Source: Scatophagus argus (lineage: Eukaryota; Chordata; Actinopteri; Scatophagidae). From it: a stretch of DNA of 64,000 bases. Below are positions 13,801-25,800 of this stretch, one piece after another; position 1 is the stretch's first letter, and every line of letters begins with the position of its first letter. The stretch is from the NCBI RefSeq assembly GCF_020382885.2, contig NC_058503.1:2593110-2657109 (forward strand). The letters are read 5' to 3'. A program made the translations under genes and the position numbers. The notes under the pieces are model-generated. The model had not been told where the DNA came from and made no database searches. It saw only the letters and a list, made by a program, of their open reading frames with translations.

Positions 13801-16800
13801 ATGACCATCATACTTTTAACCGCTGTTTGCCCATAAAGCCGCCCCACTTGTCCGTAACACTGTCTCCACTTTGACCGAAGGCTCTGACTGACTGATCCCT
13901 GTGTTGTTCAGGCAACCCAGAAGTCAATGCTGTCCATGTGGTCCAAGCTGTACAAAGTGTTTGCTCGCTGCTCTGCCCTTGTGGTCACGGCTGAGGAGAA
14001 CATCTGCTGCGAGGAGCTCTGTGCAAAGATGATGGCTGCAGTAGACAGGGAGGCACTGATGGTGAGGAGAGCATTGAGAAATGAATTGAGATTTTTCATC
14101 AGAAAACGATGTAGAAGAAAATAAAATATAGTTGCAAGGAGAAATAAACCAATTCAATATACGTCTGACGGTCTCATCCTCATTAAGGACTGAGGTTTTC
14201 AAAGTAATTAATGATGGTCACTTCTGTGTCATCATCAGAAAAAATGTTCCCACAATTGAAACTGCACCTGCAGGTTAAAGGAACGTTTCACCACAAAATC
14301 AAAAATACAGGCTAGATAACTTAGCTAGCTAACGTTAGGATGTCGCTAACACCCTACCCTGTCACGAGCATGTGCTCCCCCTTCATCAGTAGATTCACCT
14401 TTCCTTCTCTGCAGTGATGCGCTGTAATTCAGCATAAAGAAAATAGTTCTAATAGCACTATGAGTAAGAGAAAAAAAATATGTTTTCGGTTTTGGGTTGA
14501 GCTGTCCCTTTAAGGTCCTGTTTTTGTTTGAATTAAACAAAAGACCAAATGAACAGCCTGGTGAAAGTATTTGCTTATATTTGTTTGGAAAACAAGCCTG
14601 GACATATTGATGCTGTCTGGTCCTCCAGGTTCCTTCAACATTAAACGCTGTTGCCAGTATCCTCCAAGTCATGGTCGAGTGTGTGGACTTCTCACCGTAC
14701 ACTCCTCAGTTTCAGCAAAAGCTGAAGTGTAAGAGAACTTGCATTACTCTTATTTCAGTTTTAAGATTAAGAAAGTTAGAAAGAGAATTCACATTTTCTA
14801 CTTTCGTTTCTTTCAGCTCCTCGCACTCCAGTGAACTGGATGAAAAAGAGAAATAAGGTTCTGGGGAATCTGTCCACCTTCCAGTCCCTGATGGTACAGT
14901 GTCTAGAGGTTTATTTGAAGGACTCTGAGGCTTCCTCTGAAGCCACAGGATTGGCCTTGGTTTCCATCCTGTCTGTCCTCTTCACTAACCTCACTCTTGC
15001 CAACACTGTCACGGAAGCTCTGACTTCTCTTATTCAACTGCTTATTCTTTTCTACAAACAAACAGCCAACGAACCGCCAAAATTCTCCTCGCAGCTTGTG
15101 GGAAAGGTGGGTTCTTTGTCAGATGGGTGTGCAGTTTTAAGTGTTTTTACTTTTAACAACTTACAAAGTAATGATTTGCTTTTTCCCTTCCACTCTGTGC
15201 AGTTGGAGAAGCTTCTCAGCGAGGTTTTTGCCTGCCTGCAGACCTGCACTGCTATGGCATACGACGATGAACTCCTGGCGCTGCTCTCTCCTCTGCTTTG
15301 TGTGCTGTTCCCTCACAAACACAAGCAGCTCCGCACCTCAGCCACCCAGTTCTGGAATTCCACCTTCGCCAACTCAGTCAGCCTCACTTACCCTGATGAG
15401 ATCAGGTGAAAATCTTCAAGTTTAATGTTACGTTCACATTTTGGGCCAGAGGAAAAAGGCCAAACGTACGTTCATTTTGATAGTGTTGACTACACCTTAA
15501 GCATTTTGATTACAATTGAATCAGGTGAAACGAGAGAATAAGCTTTTGTTGTCTGTTTTTCTGCACGTTGAGCTTTATGTCTTTTCGTGATGTTAACGTA
15601 TTACTATAATTGGAATGCAACAAGCCAAAAGTGTTTATACAGTCAGTTAAGTCCAATCATTATCACTTTTACCAGTGTTGCCATTTTCTTCACACAGACC
15701 AATATTGAGCCAAGTGAAGCAAAAGACCCCAATCATTCTTCCTGGCTTTGAGGTTGTCAGTGTTCCTGATGAGCTCAGTGGACAGTATTCAGTGAGTTGC
15801 AATGAGCTCTTGTGACTGTAGCTATATTTATTGCCCTCTCTGTTTTTGTTAATATTTGTGGCTGATCTTGTTTGTTTTTTCAGAGTGAAAGCTCCGAGTT
15901 GGAGACGAAGCTCAGTGGGATGCCTTTATCATCTGTGGGGAAGAGGGACTCATTGCTGGGAAAGGCTACTGACCTGAAGGACAAGAGCTCCACTAAAACC
16001 TCCAAGCCGGTTTCTGTAAGTTTAGACCATTCCATTAGAGATGTGTCATGTTGTTCGTACTATTAACAGCATCAGACACAATGGTGATATTTGAAAATTT
16101 ACACCACAGTACTGCTAATGACAGTATCAAATGTGATTGAAAGACTGAATTGCCCACACAGTGCCTGAAGATGGTAGGAGGAGGGACAACAGGGCTCTGT
16201 CTGCTTAGTTAAAATGTTTTCTATGATGCAAGTGTGTAGAAGAAGTTTTTGACAAGTGCGAATTAGTAGTGCTAATTCAATGAAAAGTGGGAACAAAGTG
16301 GTCGGTGGCCTAGTGGCCTCTCATGTTCAGACATCATTTCCTCTCATCTGTCTACTGCTTCTTAAAAAGAAAAATGAAACTTGAAGTGTATACCTGAAGT
16401 CACAGCTAATGGGATTTCACTCATCAGTGACAGATTTTAAATGACATAAGAGAGAGATATTAAGAGAAGACATGCAAGGACCAGGTAACAGCTACACTAT
16501 ATAGACAAAAGTACTGGGACACACATTATTGAATTCAGATGTGGTATGGGGCTGTCAGGGGTTGGAGTGGGTCCCTTACTTCCAGTGAAGAGAAACCTTA
16601 ATACTTTCAACTTTGTGGCAACAGTCTGGGTAAGGTCCTTTTCTATTCCAGCATGGCATTTACCCCAGTGCACAAAGCAAGGCCCATAATGACGTGGCTG
16701 GATGAGAAAAGAGGAATCTTGTGGAAAGGCTTCCCAGAAGAGTGAAAGTGTGTGTGAAGTGTTTATAGCTGTAAAGTTGTCTGTATTTAGAATGCAATGT

Positions 16801-19800
16801 CATAAAGTCCCTGTTGGTGTAATGGTCAGGTGGCCCAGTACGTTTGTCTATATAGTGTACTATATGTTCTGTGTGGACTCATTTGAGGGTTTTTGCTTTT
16901 TAATTGCTCATTATCCCGCCATTGTGCAACTGGTTTCCATTGCGTTTGATTCTTCAGACAAAGCTGGACTTTGGCTCTCCCAAGCCTCCTCGCAGAGAGG
17001 CTTTGGAGGAAGAGGCCTCCATTGACTTTGTCTTCATTCCTCCTGAGACAAAGGAGCGAGTTCTGACGGAGCACCAGAAGGAGGTGAAGAGGACTAAAAG
17101 GTCAGAGTTGCCCTCTTCTCTGTTTGCACAATACATTTTGTATATGTCAGTGTTGTGTAGAACTAATGTTTTCTTTGGCACAGGGTTGACATCCCTGCCA
17201 TGTACAACAACCTTGATGCTTCTCTGGATACAACGGTTTTCACACAGTACACACAGACCCAAGAAGACTCTTTGTAAGTTCTGAGCGTCTGCTATCAGAA
17301 TCCAGATAAAACTCTGCTCTCTCATTTAAATAAAAATCATTCTTATGATAAAACCTTTTTATTCACAGGGACAAGCTGCCAGCTGAACAAGTTGACAAGG
17401 TTACTGAAGAGACTCCTGACAAGGTAACAAAACACATCCTCATAAGGAGCACACATGCACAAAAAAACTGCAGTTGTAGCTGTATGTTCTGATTAACAGT
17501 GTATGTGTTGCAAGTGGGTGACCAAAGAGACAGTGCTACAGTATTTGCTGCAGTGACATTACTGCAGTTGGTAATGTTTAAAATTATTGAAGGTAGCCAC
17601 TCACTCAACATAATTTAAAAGACAATATAGCCTATAGGAACATGTACTCTGTATCTTATGTTTTTCTTAGCTTTGAGGGATTTGGGTCAGCCCTAGTTAA
17701 AACAGAAATAAATGTCATTATTTTATTTTTTAGATTCATCAATTGACTACCGTATTTTCACGACGAAAAGGCGCACCGTACGAAAAGGCGCAGTCTCAGT
17801 TATGTGTGCAATTATTGTATTTAACACACAGATAAGGCGCACCTGAAGATAGGGCGCGGGTTTTATATACACGTTTTATATACCGTACACGTCCGCCCCT
17901 GTGTGTATTCATATACTACGTACGCCCGCCTGACAACACACACGTGCATATTTAAAAATAGATCGGGAGCAAAACTGAGTTTGGTTGTGCTTTATTTAAG
18001 TATTAATTACAACACTAAAACAAGCACATTACCGGTAACAGTCACTCAAACCCATTGAAGTCCTCATCCTCTGTGTCGGAATTGAACAGCTGCGCTAAAT
18101 CACACATGGCAGGTTCACGTTCCTCACTGTCAGAGTCAGAGTCCGTGCCGTGCGGCTCCCCAGAAATGATGCCGGCTTTAGCAAAAGCTCGAACAACAGT
18201 GCCAGCAGACACGTTAGCCCAAGCAGCTACAATCCAGTCACAAACTGTGGCGTAACTCGCCCGGCGCTGCCTTCCAGTCTTTGTGAAACTGTGGTCTCCT
18301 TCGGTCATCCACCGCTCCCACGCCGCTCGCAGCCTCACTTTGAACGGCCGGTTCACGCCGATGTCCAGCGGTTGGAGTTCCTTCGTCAGACCTCCCGGAA
18401 TCACAGCAAGCGTAGCGTTCATCTGCTTCACTTGCTTTTTGACGTCGGCGGTGAGATGGGCACGCATGGAATCACAAACCAGCAGCGATTGTGATGTGTG
18501 GAAAAAACCACCCGGTCTCCGTACGTACACCTGCCTCAGCCAATCCTTCATCATTTCCTCGTCCATCCAGCCCTTTTCGTTTGCCTTAATAATGACGCCT
18601 GCTGGAAACGTCTCTTTAGGCAAAGTCTTTCTCTTAAAAATCACCATCGGCGGCAGTTTCTGTCCGTTGGCATGGCAGCCGAGCACAACGGTAAACGAAG
18701 CCTTTTCGTACCCCGTTGTGCGTATCGCTACCGTGCTGGTTCCCTTCCTTTCCACCGTGTGACTCACCGGGATGTCGAACGTCAGCGGCACCTCGTCCAT
18801 GTTGGTGATGTGGCTCGGCTGGATGTTTTTGTCGGCGATGTGTCTGCTGCAGAAAGAGCGGAAGTTCGCCAGCTTCTCACAATAATCCGCCGGACGCTGC
18901 TGCGCTACCGTCGTCCTGCTCCGGATGGAGAAAAGGCACCGCTTCATGAACCGGAAGCACCAAGACGGACCTCCGTGGAAATGTTGAATTTTCATTTCCT
19001 CCGCTAACTTTACTGCTCTAAGCCGAATGGTGACCGTCGAAACGCTCCTCCCACCCGCTCTTTGCTCGACGATCCATTGCTCCAGTCTTTCCTCCAGCTC
19101 TGGCCACCTTGCCTTGTGTCCGCGGAAACTCAGCTGCGTTTTTTTCACCTGTCGCAGCTCGTTCTCCAGCTTCCTCCACTTGCGAACCATTGATTCGTTA
19201 ATTTTATATTCTCTGGCGGCGGCTCGATTCCCGTGTTCCTCGGCGTAGCTGATAGCCTTCAGCTTAAACTGAGCTTCGTAAGCGTGTCTCTTTGCCATTT
19301 TCAGGGTTGTTAAGACAGCAATGTTCTGCATAAAGCACATACCTGTTCTTTTATACACAAATCACGCACCCATGTTCTCTATCACGTCCGCAGCATCATG
19401 GTTCTCACCTACGTCCGCACACAGATAGGGCGCTCTGGACGATAGGGCGCGCTGCACATTTTGAAAAAAATCTAAGACGTTTATATGCGCCTTATAGTCG
19501 TGAAAATACGGTACATGATGTAATTTGAGAGGCCAGTGAACTTTGCATTTTATACATTTGTATTTAATGTCTTTCAGGTTCCTCCGGAAGATGTGGAAAA
19601 TGACAAAGATACTGAAGTTCTAACAAAAGAGACTCAAGACTATGCTAGCCCAGAAGCAGTAGAAAACATGAGAGAAAACCAAGAGCATGAAAAGGTGATC
19701 CCTGAGTTGGCAGATGTTTCTATGGAGGACGATGCCAGGAGTGACGACAGAACAGACGACTTGGACATACAGACTAAAGAAGGCGCAAGTCCCAACAACT

Positions 19801-22800
19801 CTGGCTCTTCAGATTTGATCTCAGGGACTCCTCAGAAACCAAACAGTCGTCGCCAGTCCTTTATCACTCTGGAAAAGTATGCTGAAGGAAAATCTGTCAG
19901 CCCAAACATTTCATCCACATTCACAGGTCCCCTCGTAAAGACCTCCAGTAGCCAAGAACACTCTAAAAACAACAAAACCTATTCTTCTCCGGCTTCCCAG
20001 ACTTCCGCTGGTCCAAGCTCTCAGGATTCCCAGTCCACTCAGACCAGAAAAATTAACTCCCAGCGTCCTGTGGAAAATACCCCTGAGTCTCCTCTAAGGC
20101 CAAAAGACTCTGGGACAAAATGTGAGCCAGTAAGGCTCACTGAGAGAATGTCCAGTGACACAACAGAGGACGAAGATTTTATCCCAGACACCCAGGGTAA
20201 AGTGGAGGGAAAAGAGAGTACAAAAGTGGCTTCCACATTAGAGGAAATGAAACCACAAACCCAGGAAGAGGAATCTGAACTGATGGATGATTCTCAATCC
20301 TCTGAGACCCAGACTTCTCCAGGTGAACCCAGACGTTCTGGACGACATAGAGTCAGACCTCAGCTGCCTGGAGAGAACCATGAAGAACGGGAAGAGAAAT
20401 ACAAGCAATTTAGACGGAGACGTTCTGGAGAGGAACCTCAGAGTGATTCTTCACAGTCAAACAGTACAGTACAAAGCATAAGAAAAACAAGAAGTAAGCA
20501 GGCTGCTGAGGAGGACAGTGGCAGGGACCGATTACGTACAAGGACTCAGAGGGACACGGTTGAGTCAAGCCAAAGCAACTCTCAGGGAAGAGTTCACAAG
20601 AAGATCAGACTGTACAGCAATTCAGAGGACTTGCTCAGTAAACCTGAACCTAAAAGGAGGAGCACCAGAGAGCGCGAGTCCAGCCAAACTGACTCGCAGT
20701 CAGAAACACAGTCTGATTACGGAAGCCAGTCGCAAGGTAGGTACAGAAAGCGGAGCAAATCTCTGGACACCAAGGAAGAGGGTGGAATGAAGAACAAGGT
20801 TTTGCATGATAAAGAATCCAGCCAGAATGCCACAATTGAGCCCTTAGAACAGACCGAAAAGGATGATAATAAACCAAAGAAAGATTCTCAAAGCATCACT
20901 CCTTCCCCTCAAACTAGTAGCAAATCCCAGGAGACTGAGCTTGTAGAACGACTGGAAAGGGACAAGCCAAAGGAAGAGTCTCAAATCGTCGCTTCCTCTC
21001 CTCAAACTGGTGGTGCCTCTGAAGAGTGTGCGCTTACCGAAAAGACCAAGAAGGTTAAAGATTCTAAGATGGTCACTTCTCCAACTAATGACAAATCCCA
21101 AGATAGAACAAGCCCAACAAGCAAGTTGGTGAATGAATCGGAGGTCAAAGACAAACTCAAGACAAAAGTAGACACAGATAACCTCACTCCAGAGGACTCT
21201 CAAGCGATCACACTCTCACCTTCTGATAGCCAGTCTCTGCGTAGATCCAGAAGAAGCAAGGCATCATCTGAGACAGCTGAGTCTGAAGATAAAGGTGAAA
21301 CTAAGTTTTCCTCAGGAAGACAGAGTAGGTCCAATTCCCAGGCAGCATTGTCAGCCGTCAGCCAAGCAGAGGCCACAGTTGGAGGTAGGACTAGAAGGAG
21401 CAAGGTACAAGGGGAGCTATCAAAGTCAAGTCCTTGTTCAACTCCAGAGAGTTCTCAGTCATTAGATGCTGCAGGATCAACAGAGTCCTCCCAAGGCAGG
21501 GGCAGATACTCAAGACGAAGATCTTCTCAAGTGTCATCAACCGGTACTGAGTTCTCGGAGTCTGAATCCTTGGAGGCTAGAGAAAATTCCCCTTTGCCCC
21601 AGAAGAGAGGGAGGAAACGTCGGACATCTCTACTAAGTCCTCTCACCCTTGAATCTAAAGATGGCAAAATTAATAACAATACAGTGAAGAATGATTCTAA
21701 CACTTTACAAAAGGCAGATGTACAAAGCATTGAAGCTAAAACTGCCACCAGTTTAGAGGATTCCCAGAAAACCCAAGATTTGCAGGGTTCTGAATCATTG
21801 CAGGTGACATGTAAAATTGAAGAGCAAAGCGACAAAGCATCGACTGAGGCAGAGGCTGATGTTGTTGTAGAGAAAACTGACCCAGAAAACACAAACATGA
21901 GCAAATCAGTCAGTGCATCACCTCTCATGGAGCAGGAAGGACAAAAGGACTCCAACGTTGATAATACCTCTTTACAAGAAAGTGACACTGGGGACTTGCA
22001 ATCTGCTGAAATGCTTGGGATCATTACTGAACAGACTCAGGAGAAGTCGCACTGTGACTCATCTTTGTCATCTGCTGTGGATAACCTGCTGCTGCCTGAT
22101 GAGGCACGAGAGAAACTGCAGACCTCACAGTCTTCAGAGGAGAAAGATGAAGTCCCTGAGCCTGCTAACGTTGTTCAAAAAAAACAAAATGATGATTCAG
22201 ATTCAAACTGCCAAGAACATCCAGTTGCTCCTAAGGAGGACACAGTTGAAGAGAGTCACAGTACATCTTTTGAACAAAACCAGATGGATTGTCAAAATAT
22301 CATAGATGATGATTTTTCAAAGGAGGAGGAAGTGTTTGCCGTCCAAGACAGCAAATCACCAAACCAGCACACAGAGGCTAGTGATGATGTCACACCTTTA
22401 CAAGAGGGAGATGAAGATGACAAAAACCACACTGCAAAGTGTCAAGAGGAAGAGGAAACTCAAACCACCAAAAGTGAAAACAATTTGGAGGCTTCTTTGC
22501 CTGATGTGTGCAATGCTTCAGGGTTACCAGAATCAACAAGCAAAGATGTTGTCCAGGGTTCTCCGGTGAAGCAGAAGGACCTGGAGGCTGTAATGGTGCC
22601 AGATGTCGGCCAAAGCCCCAGCAGCGGCAGAACCAGAGGAACCTGGTCTCCTTCAGCCTCCCCATCAACCAGTATTCTTAAGAAGGGCCAGAAGAGACCT
22701 CTAGAGGATGAGATGCCCTCACCTCTTGTCAAAGTAAGTGACAAGTGAAATGTACCTTTATTTGTTTGTAATGTCGATGTGGACGAAAGTCGTTTTATTT

Positions 22801-25800
22801 TCTCCTTTCAACTTTGCAGTCCAGGCGTGTGTCTTTTGCTGATCCCATCCAACAGCAGGAAACTGCAGATGACATTGATCGCCGCAGCCCTGCAATCAGA
22901 ACCAGCTCCCCTAGAAGATCCAAAATCACCAGTATCCCACAGCCTAAGGTATGAATGAAGCCATATTTACCATATTCCACATACTTTTTCTTCGAATTAT
23001 CTGCTTTGAGCTAACATGATGCCCATCTGCTACTTGCTCTAGTTTGTCACTACTCCAACAAAGGGCTTGCTGATCCTGAGTCCCAGAAATCTGCACAGTC
23101 CAGGGTACAAGAGCTCCAAGAAATGCCTGGTATGCAAACAAATGAGAAAACATCATCATTATTATCGGAATTGGCCCAAGAAATCAAACAAGCTGATGCA
23201 GTCAGCCCACACAAAGAATGGTTTTTTTTGTCACGCATCCAGCAGACACTGAGCAACATTATAATTCATTTGGAGACGTTTGATGAGTCCAACATTCACT
23301 TTCCTTGTAGCTCTGGTTTGGCTTCAGCCAGCATGTGTTGGAAATGTCTGACTCTTTAGCTGATGAAGATGTTTGACTTTCTTAATCAGCTCAATCACCA
23401 AAGTGCTGGGCAGGTGGCTTGATTGGTTATTGGCGGAGCTAGCGGTGTGGTTCTGGGGTTGGCAGTGTCTTGTCTGTCAGTTTACCACTTCAGTCCAGAC
23501 TCGGTCATTCAATATTTGATAGATGTTTCCTGGAGAATTTTTCCATTAACAGATCAGGCTTTCTGTATGTCCAAGACTTTGGTTTATGACCAAATACCTG
23601 CAAAACTAATGGCATTCCAACCAATTTACACACTAAACGAATGTTATAAATATTATACCTGCTAAACATCAACATGCAACCATTATCATACCTGAAAGCA
23701 CCACCGTGCTTTAGTACAGTCTGACAGAACTCGTAGTATGGCCCAATCCTAATGTGCTGCTTTGCAGTAATGCTGGATTTAAAATAATCCATGCAAAAAT
23801 AAAAACAAAAAAAACTGTGAATGGCACCTCAAAGTCAGACTCACAATGAAAGGTTAAAATAAAATAAGGGAAAAAAATTAGAATTGAAGCAGCAGAATCA
23901 GAGTTGGCCACTCAGACTTCCTGTGGATGAACTTGACTGGTCCACACAGAGTTCTGACCTCAAACACCTTTGAAGTGAACTGGAATGGAGACTGTGAACC
24001 AGGCTTTTTCGTCCAACATTCGGACCTGACCTCACAAATGCTCTGCTGCATGACTGGACAAAACTTCCCACAGAAACACAGCAAAATCTTGTGGAAAGCC
24101 TTCATAGAAGAGTGGAGGCTGTTATAGCTGCAGTGCTGTCTATGTATTTAGAATGCAATGTCATTAAAGTCCCTGTCAGTGTAATGGTCAGGTGGCCCAA
24201 TACTTTTGTCTGTATGGTATACACAAGTGTGCACCTTAGTGCACTTTCCCATTTAATGTGTTGTAAGGTCCAAATTATGAGTGGGTTGCTATAAACCTTC
24301 ATAGAGCTGCAGAAGTTGGATGATGTAGTCATCATTGAAAGCAACACCCTTCACTGTATACATTTTCATTTAATTCAATTTTAACATAAAAATATTGATC
24401 AAATGGTACCCAAACTAAAATGATTTAAAGCTGCACCAGAGGCTATTAGTCCTAATGGTAGCTGCAACCCTTTTCCCCAAGATTTCTGAAATGAGCCAAG
24501 AGCCACGAGCCGTCTCCAGAGACTGCATCTACCCTGCCCTGGTTGGCTGCTCTACACCTGTAGAAGCTGTGCTGCCTCAGATCTCCTCCAACATGTGGTG
24601 GGTACAGTACAGGGTCCATACAGAAGGACAGATGTTTTATATTTGGTCAAAGAGTTTTCCTTTTTGATTCTCTGTCACCAGCTGAATGGTCAGTTTCTCC
24701 TCATAGGTCTCGTGGTTTTGGGCAACTTGTTCGAGCCAGAAACATCAAAACGGTGGGCGATCTTAGTGCTCTAACCCCCAGTGAAATCAAGACTCTGCCA
24801 ATTCGCTCCCCAAAGATCTCCAATGTCAAGAAGGCACTGAAATGCTATGAACAACAGGTATGCCTGAGATCATGCATCACAAACCCAAACTTTTCAAAAA
24901 CGATGAAATTCCTTTCTTGACATCTGAACAATTCTCTTCTAGCGTAAAGGACGAGGTGGTGATGAGTTGAAAAGTTTTGACGAAACGGAGATGATAACCT
25001 CTGAACTGGAGGAGGCAAGTGCTCCTCAAAACCAGGATGAGGAGGATAAGACGTCAGGCGAGACACTAGGTGTGTACAAACCAATAAAATTTCTACACCG
25101 CCACTTGTATGCTGTGTCTCAAAATGTGGAATTTATTATTACAAAAGTTGTGGGCACATCTGGGCTTTTGTTTTAGACCGAATACATTTTTTGACATGAA
25201 AGGTAAAATACACTTACGAACCAATTGGCTTAGCATAAATAACCGAAACAGTTAGCCTTGCTCAGCCCACAGGTCCCAAAATTGGTCTGCCTACAAAGCT
25301 AATTAACACGTTTCATCTCCTTTGTGGCTTTCTCAGGAATCTGTATTAGAAATAGACCAAATAGACCAATAAATCAAACCTCAGTTGGCTAACTCAGACA
25401 GGTATCTGGCATTTTGAGCTGACTTTCACTGGCACTAATGCAGGTGAATGTCACTTCTGACATAATTCACCTCCTACCAGTCATGGTCTGAAATCTACAG
25501 CATAATCCAAAGTATTTTTCATTTTAATTATTTAAGAAAAATTCCATCTCAAATTCAGACGGTAAGATTAGTGTGAAATGTTCATTTAGCCTTTTTGTTC
25601 CACCTATAATTGTTAAATTGCTTTAATTTGTCAGTTGCATTTTTTTAAATAATTGGCATTATATCTAGATATGTTGGCATCTGCCATTTAAAAAATACTC
25701 ATATTTGTTGACTGCAAAACACAAACTGTAGTTGTATGGTGGGTTACGTGCAAGACTTTTTTTTTTTTTGGCTGGAATCCTGTAGCTTCCTGCAGTCATA

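Noticed and set aside
18055..19248. Plus-strand ORFs across the pogo transposase
   Set aside because: They are antisense shadows of the transposase. The minus frame carries the DDE motifs.
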